Origin: Hyphomicrobium sp. D-2
GTDB lineage: Bacteria > Pseudomonadota > Alphaproteobacteria > Rhizobiales > Hyphomicrobiaceae
Direction: 5' to 3'
Length of the DNA stretch: 64,000 bases
Assembly: GCF_029872155.1 (NCBI RefSeq)
Contig: NZ_JARXLA010000003.1
Span: 496,001 to 560,000 of the forward strand
The translations under genes and the position numbers were made by a program. This document shows positions 41,833 through 51,760 of the stretch, in pieces. Below the pieces are notes generated by a model that had not been told where the DNA came from, did no database searches, and worked only from the letters and a program-made list of their open reading frames with translations. How positions within the stretch are numbered: position 1 is the stretch's first letter; each line of letters opens with the position of its first letter.

Positions 41833-42705
41833 ATGACGAAAGAAAAGCGCATGGAGCCGCCACGTTTAAGCCTGGTGCCATCGGGCCGCGATCACGGTGC
41901 GAGTGACGTCGGCGACGGTGTTGCGGACGACGAAGCGCCGCGCTCGCCAAACGTTGCCGCGTTGCCGTTTGCCGATCATCGCGAGAAGCTGCGCATCGTC
42001 GAGGCGGTGCTGTTCGCTGCATCGGAGCCGCTCGATATTGCGCGGCTGGCGAACCATCTGCCGGAGGGCGAGGACGTCGCCGCGCTGCTGGAAGAGCTGC
42101 GCGCGTTCTATGCCGGTCGCGGCGTCAATCTGGTCAAGGTCGCGGGCAAGTGGGCGTTCCGCACCGCTTCTGATCTTTCCTATCTGCTGGAGCGTTTCGC
42201 CACGCAGGAGCGCAGGCTTTCCAAGGCCGCGCTGGAGACGCTTTCCATCATCGCCTATCACCAGCCGGTGACACGCGCCGAGATCGAAGAAATCCGTGGT
42301 GTGACGACTTCGGCGGGCACGCTGGATATTCTGCTCGAAACCGGCTGGGTGCGTTTGCGTGGTCGCCGCCGTGCGCCGGGGCGTCCTGTCACCTACGGGA
42401 CCAGCGACAGCTTCCTTGAGCACTTCAGCCTCGACAGCATCAAGGATCTGCCCGGCCTTGCGGAACTGCGCGCTTCCGGCCTGCTCGATGGCAATCTGCC
42501 GCCGGACTTCACCGTGCCCGAGCCGACCGATATTGCTGCCCTGATGCCTGATGAACTGCCGCTCGACGCCATCGATGAGGAAGACGCAGAGGCTGACGAA
42601 ATCGAATCCGAAGAGGATGACGATGCAGAAGCCGATGCCGCCGCTTCATCGGATGCGCCTGCGTCTGACGGGTTGCCTGACGATGACGAGGCCGATAAGC
42701 CGTAG
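41833..42705 (+). CDS. scpB: Segregation and condensation protein B
   Basis: 290 aa. Two winged-helix domains (LRIVEAVLFAASEPL, ALETLSIIAYHQPVTRAEIE, GTLDILLETGWVRLRGRR), partner of ScpA in condensin. The last 45 residues are strongly acidic (DEEDAEADEIESEEDDDAE), a common alphaproteobacterial tail. ATG at 41833 is used; ATG 18 bases further on is an alternative. Confidence 0.95.
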   Translation: MTKEKRMEPPRLSLVPSGRDHGASDVGDGVADDEAPRSPNVAALPFADHREKLRIVEAVLFAASEPLDIARLANHLPEGEDVAALLEELRAFYAGRGVNLVKVAGKWAFRTASDLSYLLERFATQERRLSKAALETLSIIAYHQPVTRAEIEEIRGVTTSAGTLDILLETGWVRLRGRRRAPGRPVTYGTSDSFLEHFSLDSIKDLPGLAELRASGLLDGNLPPDFTVPEPTDIAALMPDELPLDAIDEEDAEADEIESEEDDDAEADAAASSDAPASDGLPDDDEADKP

Positions 42706-42782
42706 CGGCGGCAACGGTGTTCGTCGCTAAATTCTGTTCGCCGGAGCCATGCCGCGCTGGCCGTGTACCGTGGAATTGAGCC

Positions 42783-43952
42783 TTGTCGTCATCGCAAACA
42801 GCCTCTCACTCCGATGCCCCCGATGTTGCGGGGCGCTCCACTGCGGGAGCAGCTGCCGGTGCCAGGGATGCAGGGAAAGGGCGCGCCGCCGCGGCGTTTT
42901 CTGCCTGCCTCACCTTTGAGGACGTGCGTCGCAACTTCGGCACAACGCAGGCGCTGGCGGGCGTTTCGCTGGAGATCGATCGCGGTGAGGTCGTCTGTCT
43001 GCTAGGGCCGTCGGGATGTGGCAAGACAACGCTGCTGCGGATTGCGGCTGGCATCGAGCGCCCGACCGGCGGCCGTGTGCTCATCAATGGCCATGAGGTT
43101 GCGGGGCCCTCCAGCTTTGTCGTGCCTGAGAAGCGCAGCGTCGGGCTGATGTTCCAGGACTTCGCGCTGTTTCCGCACCTGACGATTGCGGGCAACGTCG
43201 CGTTCGGTCTGAAGTCGCTGCCGCGCGCTGAAGCCAAGCGCGAGGCGCTGGCGGCATTGAAGCGCGTCGGGCTGGAGCACATGGCGGACGAATATCCGCA
43301 CGTGCTTTCCGGCGGGCAGCAGCAGCGGGTGGCCTTGGCGCGCGCGCTGGTTCCCCGTCCGGCCGTGATGCTGATGGACGAGCCGTTCTCGGGGCTGGAC
43401 GTGCAGTTGCGCGACGCCATGCAGGAGGAAACGCTGTCGCTGCTGCGCGAGACGGGCGCCACGGCGATGGTTGTGACGCACAACCCCGAAGAAGCGATGC
43501 GCATCGGCGATCGTATTGTGGTGATGCGGGCGGGGCGCCTGATCCAGCAGGGGCAGGCCGAAGCGCTGTATCATCAACCTGCGGATCTGTTTGTTGCGCG
43601 GCTGTTTTCCGAGATCAACGAGGTCGCCTATCGCGTCGGCGCTGACGGTAAGATCGATACGCCGATCGGAAAACTTGCGCCGCCGCCGGGGCTGCAGGCG
43701 CGCGAAGCGGTCACGATTGGCATCCGCGAACGCGACATTCGCCTGTCGGAAAATGGCGAAGGGCTGTCCGGCCGCGTCCTCGATGCGAAGTTCCTGGGTG
43801 ATGTCGTGCGGCTCGAAGTGGGCATTGAAGGTTTTGATCAGCCGCTGAAAGTGCGGGTGCGCGAAAGTGCCGGGTTCCGGCAGGGACAGGATGTCCGCGC
43901 TCAGGTTGACCCCGAGCGAGCCCTTGTTTTCGCAGCAGAACTACAAAAGTGA
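42783..43952 (+). CDS. ABC transporter ATP-binding protein (FbpC/PotA-like)
   Basis: 389 aa. Complete ATPase: Walker A LLGPSGCGKTTLL, Q-loop LMFQDFALFPHLT, signature LSGGQQQRVALARAL, Walker B AVMLMDEPFSGLD and switch VVTHNPEEAM. A TOBE-like C-terminal domain (residues about 275-389) resembles iron(III) or polyamine importers. The reading frame begins with a TTG at 42783 and an Ala-rich 40-residue extension; the true start is uncertain. No permease or binding-protein gene is nearby, and it interrupts the usual scpB-tatA junction. Confidence 0.88.
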   Translation: MSSSQTASHSDAPDVAGRSTAGAAAGARDAGKGRAAAAFSACLTFEDVRRNFGTTQALAGVSLEIDRGEVVCLLGPSGCGKTTLLRIAAGIERPTGGRVLINGHEVAGPSSFVVPEKRSVGLMFQDFALFPHLTIAGNVAFGLKSLPRAEAKREALAALKRVGLEHMADEYPHVLSGGQQQRVALARALVPRPAVMLMDEPFSGLDVQLRDAMQEETLSLLRETGATAMVVTHNPEEAMRIGDRIVVMRAGRLIQQGQAEALYHQPADLFVARLFSEINEVAYRVGADGKIDTPIGKLAPPPGLQAREAVTIGIRERDIRLSENGEGLSGRVLDAKFLGDVVRLEVGIEGFDQPLKVRVRESAGFRQGQDVRAQVDPERALVFAAELQK

Positions 43953-44118
43953 TGTTTTTGTAAGGTCTTAGCAAGGTTCGGCATGGGTTCGCGCCCTTGC
44001 GGTCGCATCCGCTTTCTGCGATACCAAATGAGGCGCGGCAATCTGTGCCAATGAACCGATGCGTTGACGCGGTAGTCTTCGCGGATCAGAGACGCAAACA
44101 GAGTAGGAGCGGACGACA

Positions 44119-44352
44119 ATGGGCCTGAGCGGTTGGCATTTGCTCATTCTTGCGCTTGTCGCAGTGCTCGTCTTCGGCGGCAGCGGACGCATTTCCTCCA
44201 TCATGGGGGATGTCGCGAAGGGCATTAAGAACTTCAAGAAGGGCCTCTCCGAAGAGGAAGAGGGCGAACGCAGCGAGGCCAAGGCCGATCCGCGCGTCAT
44301 CGATCAGCGTCCTCTTGGTGTAGCCGAGCGCGATTCAACCAAGACCGGTTGA
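44119..44352 (+). CDS. tatA: Twin-arginine translocase subunit TatA
   Basis: 77 aa. One N-terminal membrane helix ([19 protein letters not shown]) with the conserved Phe-Gly, an amphipathic helix ([12 protein letters not shown]) and a charged tail. TatA multimers form the pore that exports folded proteins. AGGAG about 9 bases before the ATG. First of tatA-tatB-tatC. Confidence 0.95.
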   Translation: MGLSGWHLLILALVAVLVFGGSGRISSIMGDVAKGIKNFKKGLSEEEEGERSEAKADPRVIDQRPLGVAERDSTKTG

Positions 44353-44432
44353 GCGCGCTAGCGACGCTGACGAGTTTTGGCACCGGCGTATACTGCGCCG
44401 GCCCGTGGGCGCGCCGATAATCGGAACGACGC

Positions 44433-44846
44433 ATGTTCGATCTGACATCCAGCAAGCTGTTGATTCTGGCCGTTGTGGCGCTGATCGTGGTCGGCCCCAA
44501 GGATCTGCCGATCCTGTTGCGTACGATCGGCAAGTACCTGGGTTTGATGCGTCAGCAGGCGGCAGAGTTCCGGCGCCATTTCGATGAAGCCGTGCGCGAT
44601 GCGGAATTGGGCGATCTGAAGCGTGAGTTTGACAGCGTCGCCAACGAGGTGCGCGCCACCATGCAGGCTGGCTCGCGCGCCATCGATCAGGAACTGCAGT
44701 CCGTAGACAAGGTCGCGAACGGCGTCGGAACAGGTGCTTCGGTCTCCGCTGCGCCGACCGCGTCCCGCCCGGCCTTGAGTTCGGATGGTGCACAATCTTC
44801 GGCTGGCGGTGACGCCGATGGCGGAGCCGGCCGGGGGGCTGCATGA
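44433..44846 (+). CDS. tatB: Twin-arginine translocase subunit TatB
   Basis: 137 aa. Membrane helix with the TatB-type VVGPKDLPILLRTIGKYLG segment after MFDLTSSKLLILAVVAL, then an amphipathic helix (MRQQAAEFRRHFDEAVRDA). TatB forms the substrate receptor with TatC. Overlaps tatC by 4 bases (ATGA). Confidence 0.95.
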   Translation: MFDLTSSKLLILAVVALIVVGPKDLPILLRTIGKYLGLMRQQAAEFRRHFDEAVRDAELGDLKREFDSVANEVRATMQAGSRAIDQELQSVDKVANGVGTGASVSAAPTASRPALSSDGAQSSAGGDADGGAGRGAA

Positions 44847-45664
44847 CCAGCGAAGTGACACAGGCGGCTGCCGCAGCTCAGGCCCAGGCGCAACGCGCCG
44901 GGCAGGAGGAGATCGACGCTTCCAAGGCTCCGTTGATGGAGCATCTGGTCGAGCTGCGCCAGCGTCTGATCTATTCGCTGATCGGCGTCGGCATTGCATT
45001 TGCCGTCTGTTTCGCCTTCGCCAAGCAGATCTATAACCTGCTGGTGCTGCCCTATCAGTGGGCGCACGGTGGCACCGAACCGATCGAAATGATCTACACG
45101 GCGCCGCAGGAATTTCTGTTCACCCAGATGAAGCTGGCGCTGTTCGGCGCCATGTGCATCTCGTTCCCGATCATCGCCAATCAGGTCTACAAGTTCATCG
45201 CGCCGGGCCTCTACAAGAACGAGCGCCGCGCGTTCATCCCTTATCTGATTGCGACGCCGATCCTGTTCCTGCTCGGCGCGATGATCGTCTATTTCCTCGT
45301 CATGCCGATGGCGATGAGCTTCTTCCTGTCGATGCAACAGACGGGCGGTCCGGTTGAGATCCACCTGCAGGCGCGCGTATCGGAATATCTGTCGCTCATC
45401 ATGACGCTGATTATCGGTTTCGGCGTCTGCTTCCAGCTTCCGGTGGTGCTGACGCTGGCGGCGCGGGCCGGTCTGGTCACGGCCGAAACGCTGAAGAAGG
45501 GCCGCCGTTATGCCATCCTCGGCATCACCGCAGCGGCTGCGGTGCTTTCGCCGCCCGATCCGTTCAGCATGCTGGCCATGATGGTGCCGACGATGGGTCT
45601 GTACGAATTGTCAATCTGGGCGGTGGAGCGGACGCAGCGTAAGCAGGCGCAGGCCGCATCGTAG
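44843..45664 (+). CDS. tatC: Twin-arginine translocase subunit TatC
   Basis: 273 aa, six transmembrane helices. TatC motifs: PLMEHLVELRQRLIYS, TAPQEFLFTQMKLALFGAM, FIAPGLYKNERRAFIPYL and FGVCFQLPVVLTLAARAGLV. Recognises the twin-arginine signal. Last gene of the tat operon; a dispersed repeat (R1) begins immediately after its stop codon. Confidence 0.97.
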   Translation: MTSEVTQAAAAAQAQAQRAGQEEIDASKAPLMEHLVELRQRLIYSLIGVGIAFAVCFAFAKQIYNLLVLPYQWAHGGTEPIEMIYTAPQEFLFTQMKLALFGAMCISFPIIANQVYKFIAPGLYKNERRAFIPYLIATPILFLLGAMIVYFLVMPMAMSFFLSMQQTGGPVEIHLQARVSEYLSLIMTLIIGFGVCFQLPVVLTLAARAGLVTAETLKKGRRYAILGITAAAAVLSPPDPFSMLAMMVPTMGLYELSIWAVERTQRKQAQAAS

Positions 45665-45665
45665 T

Positions 45666-45806
45666 AGGCTTTTTCTGGCGCTCGGCGACTCTCCTTCGGA
45701 GAGCTGGCCGCAGTTGTTTGTTGCGCTAAGCGACTGCGCTCCGCGCAGCCGGCCGCCAGCGCGGATTGGCGCGCGCAGCCCCGCATGTCCGCCCCCCACC
45801 GTCACT
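45666..45806 (+). repeat. Dispersed hairpin repeat (family R1), copy 2, after tatC
   Basis: Two tandem modules share the frame GCGACT - hairpin - AGCYGGCCGC: the first stem is CTCTCC-TTC-GGAGAG (45689-45703), the second CTGCGC-TCC-GCGCAG (45734-45748). The second module continues CAGCGCGGATT, as in the copy next to hisS (95-182, inverted). Stem sequence differs between modules while pairing is kept. The element begins 1 base past the tatC stop. Confidence 0.65.
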
Positions 45807-46139
45807 CCGAACCACGTCAGATTCCGCATGTGCGTCTGCCCGTTGGCCTGTCTGTAGACCGATCCCATCCAGCCATCGCTGCTCGTTTTATTAAAAACTG
45901 CAACGTGCATTGACCAGACTTGCGCTTCTTGCATGCATCATGCGCGACCTGATCGCGGCTGGACCATCCTATCCGCCCCCACTATACCCTGCGTTATTCG
46001 ACGACGCGTCGAACCGCGGGTGTCTGGCCGGACGCATGACCGTACATTCTGCCCTAGTTCAACGCGCCGACATTCTGTCGTCATGCCGACGGTCGCCGGC
46101 ACTACGCAGGCCACCGCACCGCTTTTCGAGGTGTCGTGG

Positions 46140-46159
46140 ATCCCGGCCTACGCCGGGAT
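46140..46159. repeat. Short palindromic intergenic repeat (family R2), copy 2
   Basis: ATCCCGGC / GCCGGGAT stem with loop CTAC, followed by GACG, the same as at 76-95 except for one loop base. It is 16 bases left of the R3 repeat. Confidence 0.7.
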
Positions 46160-46175
46160 GACGTTTAATTGTGCG

Positions 46176-47591
<1,416 letters not shown>

Positions 47592-47592
47592 C

Positions 47593-48360
47593 GTGCGCAT
47601 TCTGGTAACGAACGACGACGGTTACGGCTCGGACGGCATCGAGGTGCTGCGCCGTCTGGCCGAAGAAATTTCGTCCGATGTGTGGGTCGTCGCGCCGGAG
47701 AAGAACCAGTCCGGCGCCTCCCATTCGATGACGCTGCATGAGCCGCTGCGGGTGCGTCAGGTGAACGAGCGCGGCTTCATGCTGCGCGGTACGCCCACCG
47801 ACTGCGTGTTGATGGCGGTGCGCCACTTCCTCATCGACCAGCCGCCAGATCTCATTCTGTCCGGCATCAACCACGGCTCCAATCTGGCCGAGGACGTCGC
47901 CTATTCCGGCACCATCGCCGCCGCCAGCGAGGGCGCGATGCTTGGCATCCGCTCCATCGCCATGAGCCAGGTCGGCGGATCGCTCGAGCGCGGGCGTAAC
48001 GTCTATTGGGATACGCCGCTGACGCACGGGCCGGGCTTGCTGACGCGTCTGCTGAAAATGCAGTCGCCCGCCGATGTGGTGCTGAACGTCAACTATCCCG
48101 ACTGCCCGCCGGAAGCCGTGGCGGGCGTTGAGATCACGCGGCAGGGCCGTCGCGATCAGGCTTCGCTGAAGATTGATGAGCGCGCCGACCCGTGGGGCAT
48201 GCCGTACTACTGGTTCAACTTCCAGCGCCCGCCGTCCAGCGTTGTTGAAGGCAGCGACTTGGCGGCGATCGATGCCAACCGCATTTCAGTGACACCGCTC
48301 AGTCTCAATCGGACGGACGATGCAACACGAAAAGTGTTAGCCGGTGCGTTCAACGCTTGA
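47593..48360 (+). CDS. surE: 5'/3'-nucleotidase SurE
   Basis: 255 aa. Metal-dependent survival-protein phosphatase acting on nucleoside monophosphates. Motifs: RILVTNDDGYGSDGI (metal Asp pair), APEKNQSGASHSMT and LSGINHGSNLAEDVAYSGTI. The GTG start lies 1 base after the serS stop, with GAGAAGG in the serS end as ribosome site, so the two are coupled. Confidence 0.95.
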   Translation: MRILVTNDDGYGSDGIEVLRRLAEEISSDVWVVAPEKNQSGASHSMTLHEPLRVRQVNERGFMLRGTPTDCVLMAVRHFLIDQPPDLILSGINHGSNLAEDVAYSGTIAAASEGAMLGIRSIAMSQVGGSLERGRNVYWDTPLTHGPGLLTRLLKMQSPADVVLNVNYPDCPPEAVAGVEITRQGRRDQASLKIDERADPWGMPYYWFNFQRPPSSVVEGSDLAAIDANRISVTPLSLNRTDDATRKVLAGAFNA

Positions 48361-48671
48361 AGTCATTCAGCGCTGCTAACCGTTGGATAACGGCGCGTAA
48401 TTTCGCTGTCGGGGCATTCTGCGGCACGCTCCGATAGCGCGTCACACCGGCTGCGATTGTCACCGCGTCGCCGCTTTCCAGACGCCGCGACGTCCTCAAC
48501 AATGCACATTGCAGGGCTACTTTTGCTCCACGGCGGGTGAATGCGCGCGCACGCCAGCGCTGTCGATTTTTCTCTGCCATGGAGCGGTTTTCGCAGCACC
48601 TGCTGCGCACCGTTAATGCTCCGTTAACCGCTTAAGGGTTAATGGATGATTGGCAGTAAAGGTGCGTAATC
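48361..48671. other. Intergenic region where pcm is usually found
   Basis: 311 bases. In related genomes pcm commonly separates surE from the M23 peptidase gene; no remnant of it is visible here. The right part carries four TTAA words, including a full CtrA-type box, before the start at 48672. Confidence 0.55.
48613..48627. promoter_or_regulatory. CtrA-type binding site
   Basis: TTAA-N7-TTAA (TTAATGCTCCGTTAA) matches the CtrA consensus and ends 44 bases before the ATG of the NlpD-like gene. Two more TTAA words follow at 48632 and 48639. CtrA is the cell-cycle response regulator of alphaproteobacteria. Confidence 0.6.
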
Positions 48672-50261
48672 ATGATGCGTTTTATGCGTTTTAAAAACGG
48701 TAGGGCGACGGCTATTCATCCGGCTGGCCGTGCAGCAGTTCTGATGCTGGCATCGGTTTCCGCTGGCTGCAGCGCCTCGGTGGGCTCAGATTTTTCGAGC
48801 TTCGGTTTCAGCGACTCTCAGCAGGTCACCTCCTCATCTTCATCATCCTCGGGTCGGCGCGATCCCAACTATCTGGGTAACGACGGCTACGGCAGCGGCG
48901 GCTACAGTGCGCCGCGCAGCTATGGTGATGACCGGGTCGCATCGCAGAATTTGCCTGACGCTACGCCTTCTTCGACCGCTTACTCCGGCGGCCGTCAGGG
49001 CACGAATTATGCGGCCGCAGATACGCGCTACGACGGCGCCAATTCCTATGGTCGCAGCAGCACCAGCACGAATACGAACACCTACGGGCGTTCGCCGGAT
49101 AAGCCTGCCAGCAACTACAATTCCTATACCGACAGCGGACGTTACGGCACGGTTGCGCCGTCCTCGACCGCGTCGACAAACCGTTATGATCCGCAGCCGA
49201 CGCCATCAATGGCAAGCCCCGGCGACACGATCGACGTGCAGCCCGGCGACACGCTCTATGGCCTGTCGCGCCGCTATAACGTGTCGGTCGCTGAGCTCAT
49301 GCAGATCAACAGCCTGACAAACACCAACCTGCAGGTTGGCCAGCGCCTTTACCTGCCGCAGGGCACGTCCGGGGGCATGGCTTCCGTAGGCACCCGGTAT
49401 GCACCGCAGCCTTCTTCGCCGCCGACGCAGACCGCCAGCATTCAGCCGCCGCCACCGCCGCCTGTGGCGGATGCCGACAGCCGCTATAACGGCGTCTACA
49501 CGATGCGTCCGGGCGACTCGCTCTACGCCGTGTCGCGCATGTACGGCGTGCCGGTCGGTGAGCTGCAGCGTGCAAACGGCATCACCGATGCGCGCGGCAT
49601 CAAGGCGGGCACCGTGCTCCGCGTGCCGACGTCCGGTGGCATGGCGACAGCAAATTCGAACGGCGCGCCGATGCAGCATGTCGCTGTGACGCCTCCGCCG
49701 CAGACGACGCAGTACACGCCCGCCGCAGGCGGTAACTCTTCGCAACCGACGATGCTGAACGGTTCTGGTGGTTCGCAATCGACGAGCCTCGGGCAGGGCA
49801 GCCAGTACACGCAGGTTGCCACGCGCAACACCAATGATGTGGCTGCCGGTAAGCCGGCCGTTGCATCGGGCAGTGACAAGCTGCGTTGGCCGGTGCATGG
49901 CCGGATCATCACCGGCTTCGGCCAGCGGGCTGACGGCACGCACAACGACGGCATCAATCTGTCGGTGCCGCTGGGAACATCGGTGCACGCTGCTGAATCC
50001 GGCACGGTCGCCTATGCCGGCGCTGAGCTGAAGGGTTATGGTAACCTCATCCTGCTGCGTCACGATAACGGTTGGGTGACAGCCTATGCACACAACGATC
50101 AGCTGATGGTGAAGCGTGGCGACAAGGTGCAGCGCGGTCAGGTCATCGCCACCGCAGGGCGCACCGGTTCCGTCGATCAGCCGCAGGTGCATTTCGAGCT
50201 GCGTCAGGGTTCGAAACCGGTTGATCCGGTGCCGTTCCTGGAGCGTGTCGCATCCCGCTGA
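48672..50261 (+). CDS. NlpD-like LysM/M23 lipoprotein, degenerate peptidase
   Basis: 529 aa. N-terminal signal with a possible lipobox (SVSAGC), a long Ser/Tyr-rich linker, two LysM domains (about 186-228 and 276-319) and a LytM/M23 domain (about 413-525). Metal-site residues are altered: the canonical HxGxD reads N-D-G-I-N (425-429) and the HxH reads Q-V-H (505-507). Like NlpD/EnvC it probably activates amidases rather than cutting peptidoglycan. Preceded by a CtrA box; AGG 9 bases before the ATG. Confidence 0.9.
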   Translation: MMRFMRFKNGRATAIHPAGRAAVLMLASVSAGCSASVGSDFSSFGFSDSQQVTSSSSSSSGRRDPNYLGNDGYGSGGYSAPRSYGDDRVASQNLPDATPSSTAYSGGRQGTNYAAADTRYDGANSYGRSSTSTNTNTYGRSPDKPASNYNSYTDSGRYGTVAPSSTASTNRYDPQPTPSMASPGDTIDVQPGDTLYGLSRRYNVSVAELMQINSLTNTNLQVGQRLYLPQGTSGGMASVGTRYAPQPSSPPTQTASIQPPPPPPVADADSRYNGVYTMRPGDSLYAVSRMYGVPVGELQRANGITDARGIKAGTVLRVPTSGGMATANSNGAPMQHVAVTPPPQTTQYTPAAGGNSSQPTMLNGSGGSQSTSLGQGSQYTQVATRNTNDVAAGKPAVASGSDKLRWPVHGRIITGFGQRADGTHNDGINLSVPLGTSVHAAESGTVAYAGAELKGYGNLILLRHDNGWVTAYAHNDQLMVKRGDKVQRGQVIATAGRTGSVDQPQVHFELRQGSKPVDPVPFLERVASR

Positions 50262-50282
50262 GGCACACAGTCTGTTCAATAG

Positions 50283-50313
50283 AAAAAGCCGGGCGTCATT
50301 GCCCGGCTTTTTT
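50283..50313. terminator. Strong bidirectional terminator
   Basis: Stem AAAAAGCCGGGC / GCCCGGCTTTTT with loop GTCATT, followed by a further T. Ends the NlpD-like gene and, on the other strand, the DUF3175 gene. Confidence 0.93.
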
Positions 50314-50368
50314 GTTGTGACGATTGATGGCGGCAGTGTTGGGCTGTGTAAGCCGCGTGCAGGGCGAT

Positions 50369-50683
50369 CTAATTTGCGTTTCGAGCCAACTCGCGGCCAT
50401 AGAGCTTGCGCAACTCATCCTTGGCCCGCTCCAGAACATCGCGCCGTTCGTCCGACAGCTTGCTGCCAGCGCGATTGATGTAAAACGTCAGCATCGACAT
50501 CGCAGAGCGATATGGTTCAGATTTGCGGCGTCGGCTGCGCTCGGCCGAACGTTTGAGCGATGCAGCGATTTCGGCAGGATCATCGAGCTTGAAGACGTCC
50601 CGCTCCAGCGTCATGGCATTGCTGCGTTTGGTGACGTTGTCTGACCATTGCGCTGATTTGTGATCGGGGGAGGACATCGGCAT
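50369..50683 (-). CDS. DUF3175 family protein
   Basis: 104 aa. The full family pattern is present: QWSDNVTKRSNAMTLERDVF, AASLKRSAERSRRRKS, YRSAMSMLTFYINRAGSKL and RRDVLERAKDELRKLYGRE. Function unknown; basic and helical, perhaps DNA- or RNA-binding. ATG codons at 50683 and 50677 are alternatives, with AGG just upstream of the first. Upstream extension to 50806 is not conserved. Confidence 0.85.
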   Translation of the reverse strand: MPMSSPDHKSAQWSDNVTKRSNAMTLERDVFKLDDPAEIAASLKRSAERSRRRKSEPYRSAMSMLTFYINRAGSKLSDERRDVLERAKDELRKLYGRELARNAN

Positions 50684-50890
50684 GAAACCTGATCTGGCGA
50701 TGGGGGAGCAGCACCGGGCTTTCGTGCCAAAAGCATTGCGGATCGATGATGAACGGACTGACAATGCGCGCCTCACCGCAACCGCTCGCCGTCTGCCAAA
50801 CACCATTTTAACTCCGCGTTGCTAATTGCCTCTCCGAGGCTGCAACGCTCCTCATGCTGAGGAAGTTCCGCTTAACAGGTGGCTGCGCAC

Positions 50891-51703
50891 CTAACCTTGC
50901 AAGCGCTGCATGATGGCCATCGCAGCCTGCGGGGCGCGAATCTTTCCTTCGTGAATGAAGTAGACGAACACGTCGCGCGGTTTCTTTGGCGTTTTGTGTT
51001 TGTCATCGACGCGCGGAAGATCGTCCGGCACTCCGCCTGCCGACCATGTTTTCAGCCGTTCCGTCCAGCGGTCGAGCGCCTTGGGCGCATAGCAGGCCTT
51101 CTCGGCGTCGCTGCCCTTCTGCAGACGTGCATAGACAAAATCGCCCGTGATATCGGCAATGGCCGGATAGCTTGCATGCTCGGCAAACACCACCGGCATG
51201 GCGTGCTGGCGTGCAAGGGCGATGAAGTCCGGAGTGCAGAAGCTCTCATGGCGCACTTCGAGAACATGGCGAAGCTTCACGCCATCAACGGATGGCGGCA
51301 GCAGATTGAGGAACGCGCCGAAGTCATCAGCATCGAACTTCTTCGTCGGCGCAAACTGCCACAACAGCGGTCCGAGCTTGTCGCCCAGCTCCAGCGGACC
51401 GGACTCAATGAAGCGCTGAATGCTGTCGCCCGCCTCCGCCAGCACGCGCCGGTTTACGGCATAGCGCGGCCCTTTGAGCGCAAACACGAAGCCATCGGGT
51501 GTTTCGCTGGCCCACTTGGCAAACGTTTTTGGGGTTTGCGTGCGATAGAACGTGCCGTTCACTTCGATGGTTGGAACATGCTCCGCTGCGTAACTCAGCT
51601 CGCGTGCGTGTGCCAGCTTCTCCGGATAGAACGTGCCGCGCCAGGGCTCGAACGTCCAGCCGCCCATGCCTGCGCGAATGATGCCGTGCTTGGCCGTTGT
51701 CAT
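50891..51703 (-). CDS. DUF72 family protein, copy 2 of a tandem pair
   Basis: 270 aa. TIM-barrel-like DUF72: RAGMGGWTFEPWRGTFYPE, VNGTFYRTQTPKTFAKWASE, LLWQFAPTKKFDADD, HVLEVRHESF and YFIHEGKIRAPQAA. Function not established in the literature I know. It follows another DUF72 gene by 57 bases; the two are only distantly alike. Confidence 0.88.
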   Translation of the reverse strand: MTTAKHGIIRAGMGGWTFEPWRGTFYPEKLAHARELSYAAEHVPTIEVNGTFYRTQTPKTFAKWASETPDGFVFALKGPRYAVNRRVLAEAGDSIQRFIESGPLELGDKLGPLLWQFAPTKKFDADDFGAFLNLLPPSVDGVKLRHVLEVRHESFCTPDFIALARQHAMPVVFAEHASYPAIADITGDFVYARLQKGSDAEKACYAPKALDRWTERLKTWSAGGVPDDLPRVDDKHKTPKKPRDVFVYFIHEGKIRAPQAAMAIMQRLQG

Positions 51704-51760
51704 CTGCTTTTCGCCCTGCGTTTTGGCACATTCTGACGGTGCCGTCCGGGTCAGGCAGGG

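Noticed and set aside
48350-48610. An Arg-rich 86-codon frame on the minus strand after surE
   Set aside because: It overlaps the surE end, lacks a ribosome site and looks like noise; it is not a pcm remnant.
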